Shown: positions 9,333-18,691 of the stretch, piece by piece
Layout of the letters: each line of letters opens with the position of its first letter
Position numbering within the stretch: position 1 is the stretch's first letter
Origin: Capsulimonas corticalis
GTDB lineage: Bacteria; Armatimonadota; Armatimonadia; Armatimonadales; Capsulimonadaceae
Direction: 5' to 3'
Assembly (NCBI RefSeq): GCF_003574315.2
Contig: NZ_AP025739.1
Coordinates: 7,068,001 to 7,132,000, forward strand
DNA length: 64,000 bases
Translations under genes and position numbers: made by a program
Notes under the pieces: model-generated
Seen by the model: only the letters and a program-made list of their open reading frames with translations
Databases searched by the model: none
Told to the model about the DNA's origin: nothing

Positions 9333-10025
9333 CTACATCGCTTCCGTCAAACCTTTCTTGATAAGCCAGCGATTAATGGGATAGCTCGCGGCGAATCCCA
9401 CAACCATGGCGATCTGCATCATGAACCAGTAAGCCGACATCGTAGAGTTCAAGGGAGGCTGGAAGAGAACGAAGTGGATCAGCCCCATCCAGGCGAGCAT
9501 GCCGGCCTCGTAAGCCACGATGGAAAGAGTATCCGCCTTCACGGCGGCGATGATCCCCTGCCGGAAGCCCAGGCCGCGCATGGGAACGATGGAAAAATAT
9601 TGGAACACGATACCCAGGAAATACGCCAGCAGAAAGTCGGCTGCGACCGCCGCCCAAAACGTGTCTCCAGCGATGGTCCAACCCGAGGAGCGCATCGCCC
9701 GTTCCGCGATGATGTCGCCCAGAGCGCATCCGGCTCCGCAGTGGGTGACGCCGATAAAAACACTGCGCCGCGGCGGCTCGGCTTGGCTCCGGCTGGCGCC
9801 TTCGTCCGCGATATCTCCCATATTTCTCTTGGGCTCCGAACGCCCAAGCGCAAAGTATGCCCAGAGCCCAAAGATTCCAAGACACAAAGATGTAATCGAT
9901 CATACAAAATTCATGATCACCATCTTCTGCGGATGAGCGGACACGTCCACCGCAACGACCAAGGCGCAGAGCACGGAAAGCGAAAGAGAAATATCAGCTA
10001 AGAGCGAGAGCCAGATAGGCGACAT
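9333..10025 (-). pseudogene. DUF4396 membrane protein interrupted by an in-frame TGA
   Basis: The frame starts at ATG 10025 with a strong ribosome site (AAGGAAGATGAATCC) and reads a hydrophobic segment ending HPQKMVIMNFV. It then meets TGA at 9902-9900 and continues in the same frame with SITSLCLGIFGLWAYFALG. The family has a tryptophan at this position, so TGG to TGA is the simplest change. The rest is a normal DUF4396 protein: the THCGAGCALGD motif and three to four membrane helices to the stop at 9333. DUF4396 function is not known to me. It diverges from the ArsR-ClC operon across an AT-rich promoter region. It could be a real nonsense mutation, readthrough or a base error; an internal start downstream could still give a shortened protein. 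Confidence 0.8.
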
Positions 10026-10170
10026 GGATTCATCTTCCTTATTATATTAGTATATTCCAATATTAAAATATTATTAAACTTAATTCTTACAGCGTTATAT
10101 TATGGTATTATAATGTTCGAATGCACGAATACCGCAAAAATCTAATCCATGGCGTTACCAGGAGGACTGC
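10026..10170. promoter_or_regulatory. AT-rich divergent promoter region between DUF4396 and arsR-clc
   Basis: A strongly AT-rich 145-bp spacer holding three AATATT cores (around 10050-10075) and an imperfect dyad GTTCGAATGCACGAATAC near 10115-10130. It must contain both outward promoters. The AATATT cores resemble, but do not match exactly, the GAATATTC palindrome at the other ArsR-linked spacers. An operator for the adjacent ArsR protein is inferred. Confidence 0.5.
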
Positions 10171-10557
10171 ATGAAATCCGCGACCCGGCAGCGCGCCGCA
10201 CAACAGTTTGGCGCCCTCTCGCATCCAAAGCGCTTGAAAATCGTCGAGCTGCTTTGCGTCGGCGAAAAGAGCGTCAATGAGATTGCGCGAGAAATCAATT
10301 TCTCACAATCCGGAACGTCGCAGCATCTGGCGATCCTGACGCACGCCGGCCTGCTCGTCTTAGAGGCGCACGGCGCGACCCGGGTTTACCGGGTGCGCGG
10401 CCCCAGAGTTGGTCAGATCTTGGCGCTAATGGAAGAATTTTGTGAGACGCACGAACTGTATGGAGTTTCTGAAGAGAAAACTCACGGTGAGTGGACAGAC
10501 GCGCCCGATGGAGAGAGCGCCGGACTGTCCCTAGGAAATGGATTGGACAGCATATGA
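10171..10557 (+). CDS. ArsR-family winged-helix repressor
   Basis: A 128-residue protein with the ArsR core: ALSHPKRLKIVELLCVGEKSVNEIAREINFSQSGTSQHL forms the helix-turn-helix, followed by the wing (EAHGATRVYRVRGPRVGQIL). No CxC metal-sensing motif is present in the recognition helix, so metal sensing of the classical ArsR/SmtB type is not supported. Two paralogues occur at 18692 and 31445, sharing the R(V/I)(G/A)QI(L/M)xL(M/V) end of the domain. A good ribosome site (AGGAGGACTGC) precedes ATG 10171. Its stop overlaps the ClC start as ATGA, so regulator and channel form one operon. It probably autoregulates through the AT-rich spacer upstream. Confidence 0.88.
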   Translation: MKSATRQRAAQQFGALSHPKRLKIVELLCVGEKSVNEIAREINFSQSGTSQHLAILTHAGLLVLEAHGATRVYRVRGPRVGQILALMEEFCETHELYGVSEEKTHGEWTDAPDGESAGLSLGNGLDSI

Positions 10558-11984
10558 AAGATAGGGATCTCAATCCCGCGCCGGAGGAGAGCACGCCGCA
10601 GCTCTCCGATGAGTACCGGTGGTACAGCGAGCATACGGCGCTCCTGGTCAGCACGCTGAAATGGGCGCTGCTGGGCGCGGTCGCCGGATTGTGTGTCGGC
10701 CTGGGGACCAAGGCGTTCCTCTGGGCGCTGGCTTGGGCGACCGGCGAGGCGCTGCGGCTGAAGGTCGGCGTGTTCCGCTATTACGATCTGCTTCCGCTCG
10801 CCCTGCCGCTCTGCGTATGGCTGGTCCGCACGTTCGCGCCGACCGCCAAAGGACACGGAACCGAAGCCGTCATCACCGCCGTTCACACACGGAGCGGGCG
10901 GATCAACCTCGCGGTCGCTCCAGTGAAGCTGCTCGCAACGGTGCTGACGCTGGCCTTCGGCGGATCGGTCGGCAAGGAAGGCCCTTGCGCGCAGATCGGC
11001 GCGTCCATCACGAGCGGCTTCGCCGATTTGCTGCGGCTCGGCGACGAGGACCGGCGCCGCCTTGTGATCTGCGGGATCGGCGCTGGATTCGGCGCGGTCT
11101 TCGGCACCCCGATCTCCGGTGCGCTCTTCGGCATCGAGGTTCTGTATCTGGGTAGGATCGAATACTCCGTGCTCTTCCCCTGCCTGATCGCCAGTATCGT
11201 AGGGCATCTCGTCTGCGGCGTCAGCCCGCCCGTCCCCGTCCTGCACGACAACTTTGGACGCTTGAACCCGACGGAACTCGTTCTGCTGTCGGTCGGCTTC
11301 GGCGCGATCTGCGGCTTGATCGCGCTCACGATGATCGAATCGATGCGTGGGCTGGAGCGCGGTCTCCACCGGTTCTCCGCGCATCCCTACGCGACCGCCG
11401 CCGCCGGCGGGCTTTTTCTCGCCGTGATCTACCATGTGTTTGGAGACACTTACGCAGGGCTGGGAAGCACGACCATCGAAGGCGCGCTCAGCGGCAGTCT
11501 TCATCTCTTGCTGCTTGGGGTCGCGATTAAGATCGTCACCACGGCGGTGACCCTGGAAACCGGAGGAAGCGGCGGCATCATTACGCCGCTGTTCTTTATC
11601 GGCAGCACGGCGGGGCTAGCGTTCGCCCACATGTTTCATCTGCCGGCGGGCGCATTCGCGGCGTTTGGCTTCGTCGCGGTCGTTGCGGCGGCGGCCAATA
11701 CCCCAATCGCCGCCGCCGTCATGGGCATCGAGATGCTGCCTGGCTCCGTGGGGGTCTACGCCGCTCTTTGCGCCTGCACGGCGTATCTGATCGTCGGCCA
11801 CCGAAGCGTCTACGCCAGCCAGAAGCTGGGCTTCTCCAAATCCGCCGGGCTGGATGTTCCGCTGGGCGGGACGATCGGCAGTCTGGGCCGCGACAGCGTG
11901 CGAATCCGTCCAGGCTCTGTGGCGGCTCGTCTCCACTCGCTGCGCCGGGTCCGGCGATGGAAAAAGTCGCCTCCGTCCGCTTAG
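10554..11984 (+). CDS. ClC-family chloride channel/antiporter
   Basis: A 476-residue protein with around ten or more hydrophobic helices. Selectivity-filter motifs are visible: GGSVGKEGPCAQIGASI (GKEGP motif), FGTPISGALFGIEVL and GSGGIITPLFFIGST (third filter motif). ClC proteins move chloride or fluoride, often against protons, in acid or halide stress. Start ATG 10554 overlaps the ArsR stop by 4 bp; an in-frame start 21 codons upstream would lie inside arsR and is rejected. The C-terminal tail after RPGSVAARLHSLRRV is short, with no CBS domains. The adjacent mechanosensitive channels, DUF389 protein and Na+/H+ antiporter make an ion-homeostasis role likely. Confidence 0.92.
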   Translation: MKDRDLNPAPEESTPQLSDEYRWYSEHTALLVSTLKWALLGAVAGLCVGLGTKAFLWALAWATGEALRLKVGVFRYYDLLPLALPLCVWLVRTFAPTAKGHGTEAVITAVHTRSGRINLAVAPVKLLATVLTLAFGGSVGKEGPCAQIGASITSGFADLLRLGDEDRRRLVICGIGAGFGAVFGTPISGALFGIEVLYLGRIEYSVLFPCLIASIVGHLVCGVSPPVPVLHDNFGRLNPTELVLLSVGFGAICGLIALTMIESMRGLERGLHRFSAHPYATAAAGGLFLAVIYHVFGDTYAGLGSTTIEGALSGSLHLLLLGVAIKIVTTAVTLETGGSGGIITPLFFIGSTAGLAFAHMFHLPAGAFAAFGFVAVVAAAANTPIAAAVMGIEMLPGSVGVYAALCACTAYLIVGHRSVYASQKLGFSKSAGLDVPLGGTIGSLGRDSVRIRPGSVAARLHSLRRVRRWKKSPPSA

Positions 11985-11997
11985 AAGCCCCAATGGA

Positions 11998-13883
11998 TCA
12001 CATGATCAGCCGAACGCCGCCGAGTGAATCCAGGCTGTGTGGGAACCGGTCGCTCGGCGTTCCGATAAACATGTAGTTCTTAGGAATTCCCAGGCGCTGG
12101 GACAGCCGCTCAATCAGCGATGGGCAGAATTCGCCCTGTACGAGCAGCAAATCAATCCGCAGATCGGGATAAATCCAGTCGATGATGCTGACATTCGCCC
12201 CCAGATCGACAGGAACGGCGGCGTTGTCGGTATAGCAATGCACGACCCGCAGCCATTTGTTCTGCGCGTTTTGCAGAACATAGAGGGCCATTTCATTGAG
12301 CAGCGGCAGACTGTCTCCATCAGTAAAGAAGATCACGGCCTGCTGGTTGATCCGCTGAATATCCCCACGGATCCGCCGGCTGAACCGGCTGTTCGCCTCG
12401 TGGAGCCCCTCCAAAAACACTTCGGAGATGCTCAGAAGCAGCCGCGGAATTCTGACGCGCAGGAGCATCAGACAGACCACTCCCTCCGCAATCGCGAAAT
12501 AGACGAGGAAGACCTGTACGTACTGTGGGCTGAGCAGGACATTGCCAATCAGCGCCGCGACCGTCGCCGCGAGCGCAAGAAGCACGGTCGGCCAGGGTGC
12601 CCGGATCTGGCGCGGCAGACGCGCGCGTTTGATCTTGAGCAGGATATTGCCGACCGCAAACAACGACATCACCCCAAGAAACGCAATGGTGTAAACGCCG
12701 CCCAGCACGAGAAGCCGCCCCTGCGTAATCGCCAGGATCGACGCACAGAGTGCAAAGAAGGCGAGGATGATCCAGTGATTGGTCTCGCGCCGCTTGTTCT
12801 CGCGGAGCAGGAACTGCGGCAGACAGCGGTCCAGACTCATTCACCGCACCAGGCCAGTCACGCCGACGTAGCTCGTCAGCACGGCGCCAGACAGCACCAG
12901 CACCGCATCAATGCTGACCGCCGTTCGGAGCCAGGGCCCGGCGGCGATAAAGCCCATATGGGCCAGCAGATCCTCCGTGTGGCTCGTAATCGTCGAGAGC
13001 GGAAACAGCGAGAGCGCGAGCAGGCTGATGGCTGGATTGAAGACGGCGACAATGGCCCACATATTCCGCAGCGTCTTGGGAAATACGCCCGGCTTTTGCT
13101 CCTCGATAAAGTTGGCCGAACTTTCGAAGCCGCTGACGCCGAGCATGGCCGCCGAAAAGCCGAAAAAGACGGCGCGCCACACGCCGCCCGGCAGCGGATG
13201 GCTCCAGTTCGCGGCGAGCATGGAAACATGAGCGCCGCTGCAGCAAACGGCCACAAGAACACAAAGCGTTAGGATGTGCAGCCCAAAAATTGCAAGCGCG
13301 ATCGACGACGATTCGGCAATGCCGAAGAGGTTCAGCGCGGCGAAGACGGCGAGGAGAGCCAGGGTCGCTCAGAAGACGTTCAGATCGGCGTAAAGGTTAT
13401 GCGCGTAACTCATCGCGGCGTGCGCACTGATGACGGCGGTGGCGATATAAGAAAGGATGGTCAGGCAGGCGGCGGCCGAAGCCTGCCCCTTGGTAGTGGT
13501 GTTGAGCAGGACATTGTAAGCGCCGCCATTCAAAGGCAAGGCCGTCCCAACTTCCGCGTAGATATTGCGAAACAGGAACAGCACCGCAGCCACCAGGGCC
13601 AGCGCGATCGGCGCGTAGGGACCGGCGTAGAAGGCGGCGATGGCCGTCACATACAAGCAGCTCGACGTGATATCGTTGCCGCAGATCGCCGTCGAGCGCC
13701 AGACGCCGAGCTTATGGATGACGCCGGAGTCCAGATGCGTGAGCTTGACAGGATCGGTGTCCAGATCGCTGATCCGCTCCGCCGTGCGTCGGCCAGGAAA
13801 GTCCCATGCCGCTTCCAGGGGCGTGGACGGAAGAGCCATCCCCCAGCTTCCACAGCCCTTACTCGGTCCTCGAACTCGCTCAT
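11998..13883 (-). pseudogene. APC-superfamily amino-acid permease with two in-frame TGA codons and a probable N-terminal frameshift
   Basis: Three same-frame pieces together make one ~614-codon permease. They run from ALPSTPLEAAWDFPGRR through ITSSCLYVTAIAAF and ALPLNGGAYNVLLNTTTKG, on to GVSGFESSANFIEEQ, then a C-terminal soluble region ending at 11998. TGA at 13371-13369 follows LNVF and is followed by ATLALLAVFAALN, where tryptophan fits. TGA at 12843-12841 follows GLVR and precedes MSLDRCLPQFLL, where arginine (CGA) fits. At the 5' end, an ATG at 13883 overlaps the MscS stop as ATGA and has a ribosome site, but that frame leaves the permease frame near 13850. A third lesion is therefore likely. 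The ATG at 13839 would avoid it. A soluble C-terminal domain after the last helix is unusual. Confidence 0.82.
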
Positions 13884-14788
13884 GACTGATCTCCTATGTC
13901 TGCGTTGTTCTGGGCGGCGCGGAATGGCGGCACAGGTTCCGGCGTCTCGCGACGCAAAATTGTCGCCGACGTGGATGTGGGTGTTGGAACGCCGGCGTCG
14001 TACAGAACCTGCTTGAGGCTCCGAAGCATTTCGGATATCGTTTTGACCTCCGTCGCCTTCATGGGATCGGCCCAGTAGTAGAGCCGCCAGGAAAGAACAT
14101 CGTTCCCACTATCCACGCTGCGAACACGCAGGATCGGGGCCGGATCCTTGGCGATGTCCTCATTTTGCTGGGCCGCCTCTAACGCTTCCCGCTCTACCAG
14201 CGACGCGTCTGCGGTCAGGCTGGTGTCGAAATCAATGGTGTAACGGCGCTTCCCAAGACGCGTGTGATTGACGACGGGATTGGTATAAACCGCGCTGTTG
14301 GGAATAATCACGAGTTCATCGCCGTAGGTTTGCAGGCTGGTCGTGCGGATCTGAATGTCCGTGACCGTTCCTTCGTAATTGCCCAGCGTGACCTGGTCCT
14401 TAAGCTCAAATGGCCGCGCAAACAGCAGCAGAACGCCGGCGATGAAGTTCTCCAGAATGTCTTTCAGCGCGAAGCCCAGGGCAAATCCCGCCACGCCCAG
14501 GCTAGCGATCAGCGTGGTGACGTCGATGTTGGCCGCGCTCAAAGCGACCAGGATGCCGATGAAGAGAGTTCCCAGGTAAATGGAGCGTACGATCAGCAGC
14601 CGCACGGCCCAAGGGATGTGGTGAATCTTGCCCAGCGCCTGCCGGGCAAGGCGTCGGGCGAGGCTCGCCACGCCCCAGAACATCAGGAGAAGCAGCAGCG
14701 CCACCAGAAACCGTGGAATAAACGAAACGATTCGATGCAGGGTTGCTTGCAATGGAATGAGGAAGGCAGACCAGTAGCTTTGTGACAT
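13880..14788 (-). CDS. MscS-type mechanosensitive ion channel
   Basis: A 302-residue protein with two to three N-terminal helices, a pore helix rich in Gly/Ala (IASLGVAGFALGFALKDILENFIAGVLLLF), then the beta domain (GNYEGTVTDIQIRTTSLQTYGDELVIIPNSAVYTNPV) and the alpha/beta C-terminus. MscS channels release solutes on hypo-osmotic shock. It shares the minus-strand cluster with DUF389, CPA1 and a second MscS at 17130, and its stop overlaps the start of the damaged APC permease. The two MscS proteins are only distantly similar outside the pore and beta domain. The open frame appears complete. Confidence 0.92.
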   Translation of the reverse strand: MSQSYWSAFLIPLQATLHRIVSFIPRFLVALLLLLMFWGVASLARRLARQALGKIHHIPWAVRLLIVRSIYLGTLFIGILVALSAANIDVTTLIASLGVAGFALGFALKDILENFIAGVLLLFARPFELKDQVTLGNYEGTVTDIQIRTTSLQTYGDELVIIPNSAVYTNPVVNHTRLGKRRYTIDFDTSLTADASLVEREALEAAQQNEDIAKDPAPILRVRSVDSGNDVLSWRLYYWADPMKATEVKTISEMLRSLKQVLYDAGVPTPTSTSATILRRETPEPVPPFRAAQNNADIGDQS

Positions 14789-14864
14789 TTTGATCCGTTC
14801 TCCAGGATGCGCGCCCCTAATTCCATCTGCTCGGGATCGAAACAGTAAGAACGCGGCCGGCGGT

Positions 14865-15929
14865 CTACTGGGTTCCCGATGAGGCGACGGCGCCTTGCGG
14901 GTCCGTGGTCCAGAGGTATCCCTTGCTGCTGCACTCGCGCGTAATAATCGTACGTACGCGCAGGCTCAAGTCTTGCCGCCCCGTCGTGCGCCTCAGTTGC
15001 GCCTCCAAGTCCGCGCAGGAATTTGGAGTTACGACCCAGGGAGCGCTTACCACAGCGGTGAGCTGTGGACGATCGCCATATCCTTGTATGCGAAGATCCG
15101 TCAGACGTGCGGCGCCGTTCTTCTCGATCCGCGCGCGCAGGAACCGTTCCGCCGCTGTATGCAGGGTCTGCTGCTCCAGCGCCAGTCGGAAGCTATGGAT
15201 CAGGAAGCCCGCCAGAATCACGAGCAAAGCAACGCTGGGGCCAAATCGGCGCACGACAGCCTTACGGTCCAGATGAGACAAACTATGGTAGCCCTGAATC
15301 CAGAGAACCAGCGACGTGACGGACTGGATCGCCACCAGGTTCGTCAGAAAAAGCACGAACGCGCCGCCGCTCGCCTGATAAAGACCATGCGCAAGGCAGA
15401 TACCGCAGGTGCACAGGGGCGGCACTAAAGCCGTCGCCACCGCGACCCCGACAAGGCTGCCGCTCATCCGTGGCGACAGAACCGCGTATGCTCCCGCCGC
15501 GCCGCCCGCCAGCGCGATGATCATGTCTAAAATATTCGGCGCCGTGCGCGCCGTGATCTCACGGCCCAGAGGAAGGTCGGAATGGATCTTGCCGATCGTG
15601 AAGCCGATGGCCAGAACGAGCAGCGCGCCGCAGCATTCAGCAAGGATCGCCTTACGAAAGAGCGCCTGCTTCCCATCCACCAGAGCGAGCGCCAGACCGG
15701 TAATCGGCCCGAGCAGCATAGCGATGATCATGGCGCCGATAACGACGGCACCGCTGTCCTGAAGCAGCCCGTAGGAAGCGATTACCGCCGCTAGGCCGTT
15801 CATCAGGAGGAACGCTCCACTTAGGCCGGAATTCGCCTCAATCTGCTCGCGGACTTCAACACGAACATTCTTCTGGTCATCATTGCGCTCAGCCCCATCA
15901 TCAATGGGCGGGGAGGTTGGCGGCGTCAT
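14865..15929 (-). CDS. DUF389 (TIGR00341-type) integral membrane protein
   Basis: About 354 residues. After an acidic N-terminus, the DUF389 core begins with SGLSGAFLLMNGLAAVIASYGLLQDSGAVVIGAMIIAMLLGPI, then GGAAGAYAVLSPRMSGSLVGVAVATALVPPLCTCG, with five to six helices in all. A C-terminal soluble part (IQGYGDRPQLTAVVSAPWVV) is typical. Function is unknown. The start at 15929 has GGAAGGACAACCG in front and lies inside the end of the antiporter gene (29-bp overlap), implying co-transcription. Context suggests envelope or ion stress. Confidence 0.85.
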   Translation of the reverse strand: MTPPTSPPIDDGAERNDDQKNVRVEVREQIEANSGLSGAFLLMNGLAAVIASYGLLQDSGAVVIGAMIIAMLLGPITGLALALVDGKQALFRKAILAECCGALLVLAIGFTIGKIHSDLPLGREITARTAPNILDMIIALAGGAAGAYAVLSPRMSGSLVGVAVATALVPPLCTCGICLAHGLYQASGGAFVLFLTNLVAIQSVTSLVLWIQGYHSLSHLDRKAVVRRFGPSVALLVILAGFLIHSFRLALEQQTLHTAAERFLRARIEKNGAARLTDLRIQGYGDRPQLTAVVSAPWVVTPNSCADLEAQLRRTTGRQDLSLRVRTIITRECSSKGYLWTTDPQGAVASSGTQ

Positions 15930-17127
15930 TCGGTTGTCCTTCCAGGGCATGCTCCGATACTAGAAGATTGAGCTTTCTCAGCAAGGGCTTCATGGTGAGT
16001 CCCTGCACGATGATGGAGAACGCTACGACGGCGAAGACGACCGTAATCAGCAACGGGCGTTGCGGGATATCCTGCGGCAGGCCCAGTACGAGAGCAAGCG
16101 CCAGCGCGCCGCGCAACCCACCCCAGAACAACACGTGCTGATGGCGCATCTCGATAGGCCGGCGAGTGCGCCGAAACAGCGCACTGCACAGATAGACCGA
16201 AAGCGCCCGCCCCAGCAGTACCACCGCGACGGCGATCAGGACCGTCCGCAGCAACGGATGGACATTGAGACTTGCGAGTGACTGGCCGATCAGAAGAAAA
16301 ATCAGCGAGTTAGCCAGGAACGCCATGTAGTCCCAGAAGCGCGTGATAGATTCGCGGCCTTCCTGGGTAAACGAGCAGACATTACCCACGATCAGTCCAG
16401 CAGTCAGCGTCGCGAGCACACCGGAGAGATGGAAGTGTTCGGCCAGCAGAAAGGAGCCGTATGCCGCGACCGTCGTCAGCGTCAGTTCGACCATATGGTC
16501 GTCCGTTCCGCGCTCAAGCAGCAGCATCGCCCCCGCCACCACCGCCCCGCAGGCGGCTCCGCCCAGGACCGTGACGCAAAACGCTAACGTGATTCCCCAT
16601 CCGGTCATCCCCGCGCCTTGAACGGCCGCCAGCGCCACGGTAAAGGCGACCGCCGCCGTTCCGTCATTAAAGAGACTTTCCGCCTCCACGAGTATCTTTA
16701 AACGTTCTGGAACGGGCGTTTCTTTAAATGTGGCGATGACGGAGACCGGGTCCGTGGCGGAGATCAGCACTCCGAAGAGCAACGCCGTAGTCCAGGCCCA
16801 TCCCGCTCCGGCGTGCATGCCCAGCGCGGTGACGCCTGTCGAGAGCAGCACGCCGGCAGTGGCGAGGACAACAACAATGAGGAAATCCCGGCGCAAAGCC
16901 CGCCATGGCAGGTAAAACGCCGCTTCAAAGATCAGGGGAGGCAGGAACGCGTTAAAGATTAGGTCTTTGGTCAGATGGATTGCCGGCGCGGACCGAAGAA
17001 GCGCCAAACCGACTCCCGTTACCAGCAGCCCCACGGTGTATGGGAGATGGGCTCTTCGAGCAAGCATTGCAACGACTGCGGCGATCAGCAGCAGCAGCGA
17101 GACATATTCAATATTGTGTGCAATCAT
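15901..17127 (-). CDS. CPA1-family Na+/H+ antiporter
   Basis: A 408-residue polytopic protein with about twelve helices. Diagnostic CPA1 motifs are FEAAFYLPWRALRRDF, ISATDPVSVIATFKE and the ND motif in VEAESLFNDGTAAVAFT, where the aspartate binds cation. An arginine-containing FWGGLRGALALALVL is near the C-terminus. No long cytoplasmic regulatory tail is present. These proteins exchange Na+ or K+ for H+ at the inner membrane. It follows the MscS gene at 17130 and overlaps DUF389, so the four genes probably form one ion/pH-homeostasis operon. Confidence 0.92.
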   Translation of the reverse strand: MIAHNIEYVSLLLLIAAVVAMLARRAHLPYTVGLLVTGVGLALLRSAPAIHLTKDLIFNAFLPPLIFEAAFYLPWRALRRDFLIVVVLATAGVLLSTGVTALGMHAGAGWAWTTALLFGVLISATDPVSVIATFKETPVPERLKILVEAESLFNDGTAAVAFTVALAAVQGAGMTGWGITLAFCVTVLGGAACGAVVAGAMLLLERGTDDHMVELTLTTVAAYGSFLLAEHFHLSGVLATLTAGLIVGNVCSFTQEGRESITRFWDYMAFLANSLIFLLIGQSLASLNVHPLLRTVLIAVAVVLLGRALSVYLCSALFRRTRRPIEMRHQHVLFWGGLRGALALALVLGLPQDIPQRPLLITVVFAVVAFSIIVQGLTMKPLLRKLNLLVSEHALEGQPNDAANLPAH

Positions 17128-17129
17128 AG

Positions 17130-18098
17130 TCAGGTATTTAGTGGGGGCGATGAGAGGGAGAAATGTATTAAGGCGTTATGGCGCCATTGGCTATTCGAGA
17201 GGTGAATTCCTGCCATTGAGAACATTGCCGTTGCGATCACGCACATCCATATTCTCAGGATCGTTGTGAAAAGAGTCGTTTGGGTAGCGAAGGGAATGTC
17301 GATCCCATTCTCCATTAGTGCCTTTGTGGCGGCGATCAAGACGCAGTCCTGAACGACAAGCACATTACGCCGCGTCGGCGGCTGCACCCACCACCAGATG
17401 CGAATGGTGATGCTGGAAGCAGCGATCTCCACAACGAAGGCCTCCGGCGCGGGATCGGTCATGACGCCTTCTAAATCGCCAATCGCGTTCAAAATGACAG
17501 ACTTCGCCTCATCGGGATCGTCGCTATGCCCGACACCGATTTCGCACTGGCAGCGCCGTTTTTCGTAAGCCGTATTGACGGTGACCGCTTCGGTGAACAG
17601 CTCCGTATTGGGGATCACGATCCGTCGGCCGTCGTAGGTGTCGATCGTCGTCGCGCGGGTCTGAATGTCGCGCACCGTGCCTTCAAAATCCTTTACCACG
17701 ATCTGGTCACCGATGCGAAACGGCTCGGCAAGCAATAAGAGAATTCCGGCGGGGAAGTTCTGGAAGATATCCTTGAAGGCAAATCCGATGGCGACGGTGG
17801 AGATGCCGAGCAGGCTGATCAAGTTGCTGACGTTGAACGACGGAAAGACGACGGTCAGAGCGACCAGCGCGCCGACGAGCACGATCACACCCTGAGACAG
17901 CCGCCCCAGCACTAAGCCAACGCTTTGCGACCGGCGATGGCTCTCCGTGGCCCGTCGGACCAGCGCGCGGATCTGCCGGCCCGCATGGTAGAACAGCGCG
18001 AAAATGAGGGCGGCGATCAAGATGTTCGGGATTGCCGCGATGAAACTATTCGCCAGGATCAGAATCTTCGTCCAGGCGACGGAAGGGTCGAACTTCAT
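17130..18098 (-). CDS. MscS-type mechanosensitive channel with a frameshifted C-terminal tail
   Basis: The first ~278 residues are a normal MscS protein: helices, pore segment VSNLISLLGISTVAIGFAFKDIFQNFPAGILLLL, and a beta domain DFEGTVRDIQTRATTIDTYDGRRIVIPNTELFTEAV. After FATQTTLF (near 17267) the current frame runs into an implausible hydrophobic tail. Adding one C there (CTTTTCC) restores a hydrophilic tail, HNDPENMDVRDRN onward, ending at a TAG at 17193-17191. A one-base deletion or a base-call error in a short homopolymer is therefore likely. The channel core is intact either way. It lies directly upstream of the CPA1 antiporter. Confidence 0.85.
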   Translation of the reverse strand: MKFDPSVAWTKILILANSFIAAIPNILIAALIFALFYHAGRQIRALVRRATESHRRSQSVGLVLGRLSQGVIVLVGALVALTVVFPSFNVSNLISLLGISTVAIGFAFKDIFQNFPAGILLLLAEPFRIGDQIVVKDFEGTVRDIQTRATTIDTYDGRRIVIPNTELFTEAVTVNTAYEKRRCQCEIGVGHSDDPDEAKSVILNAIGDLEGVMTDPAPEAFVVEIAASSITIRIWWWVQPPTRRNVLVVQDCVLIAATKALMENGIDIPFATQTTLFTTILRIWMCVIATAMFSMAGIHLSNSQWRHNALIHFSLSSPPLNT

Positions 18099-18107
18099 GA
18101 GTATTGG

Positions 18108-18552
18108 TCACCAATTTCTGCAAACCGCCGCCTGAGCGCCGAGAGACGCATCCCCTTCATCCTTGTGAGAATAACCCGCGAACACGCCAACGTAGGGAAG
18201 CAAAGGCGTCACGCTCTCAATGGATTCGCCGCCACGGAAATAATAGTTCGCAAACCCGCCGATCGTCGTCAGTGTCTTGCTGTCATGGGCGCCGGCCACC
18301 GAACCCGTCGCGCCGAACTCGATATTCGGAGATGTGAACAATCCGTACGAGCCGGAAAGGGCATAAGGTTTGGCCCCGTCGAGAAATACGCTGCCGGCCA
18401 GATTAATCTCTCGTGTGTTCTTTAGTAGGAAGAAGGTTTTGTCGCGTATTCAGCGCATCCTGCGCGGAGGCGCTTCCTGTTCCGATCGACAGCATGACGC
18501 CGTCAGTTGCAATGCGCGCCAAATTTGCTGTCTTCTTGAGATTGCTAGTCAT
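18108..18552 (-). pseudogene. Small outer-membrane beta-barrel protein, frameshifted
   Basis: A strong ribosome site (TTAGGAGTAAACAC) precedes ATG 18552. The N-terminus reads as a signal peptide ending GSASAQDALN. Near 18440 the reading frame has to change: in the next frame the DNA reads DKTFFLLKNTREINLAGSVF and continues to GSYGLFTSPNIEFG, then FANYYFRGG and LLPYVGVFAGYSH. These are alternating beta strands like small OmpW/YfaZ-type barrels. It ends NW-stop at 18108, without the usual terminal aromatic Phe. Without a shift the first frame stops after 49 codons. The gene diverges from an arsR, with a GAATATTC palindrome between them. Family assignment is moderate; the frame change is clear. 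Confidence 0.6.
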
Positions 18553-18593
18553 GTGTTTACTCCTAAGGTATATTTCATAAGATTCACATATAA

Positions 18594-18601
18594 GAATATT
18601 C
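18594..18601. promoter_or_regulatory. GAATATTC palindrome, putative ArsR operator
   Basis: The 8-bp palindrome sits in the AT-rich spacer between the divergent outer-membrane protein and arsR genes, in the context TAAGAATATTCAAATAT. The same octamer occurs in the spacers at 31664, 31744 and 33337. Operator function is inferred. Confidence 0.5.
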
Positions 18602-18691
18602 AAATATATCGCTTTAATTAAACCTATGGTAGACTGTCGTTGAATAGCGCCGGCGTACGGAACGATAGGCGGGCGGAATAGGGAGATGACT

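Noticed and set aside
12037-13272. 411-codon plus-strand open frame
   Set aside because: Antisense to the APC permease, highly charged, no family features.
13139-13883. Genetic-code change (TGA = Trp) for the whole organism
   Set aside because: Many intact genes end in TGA, and other lesions are TAG and TAA.
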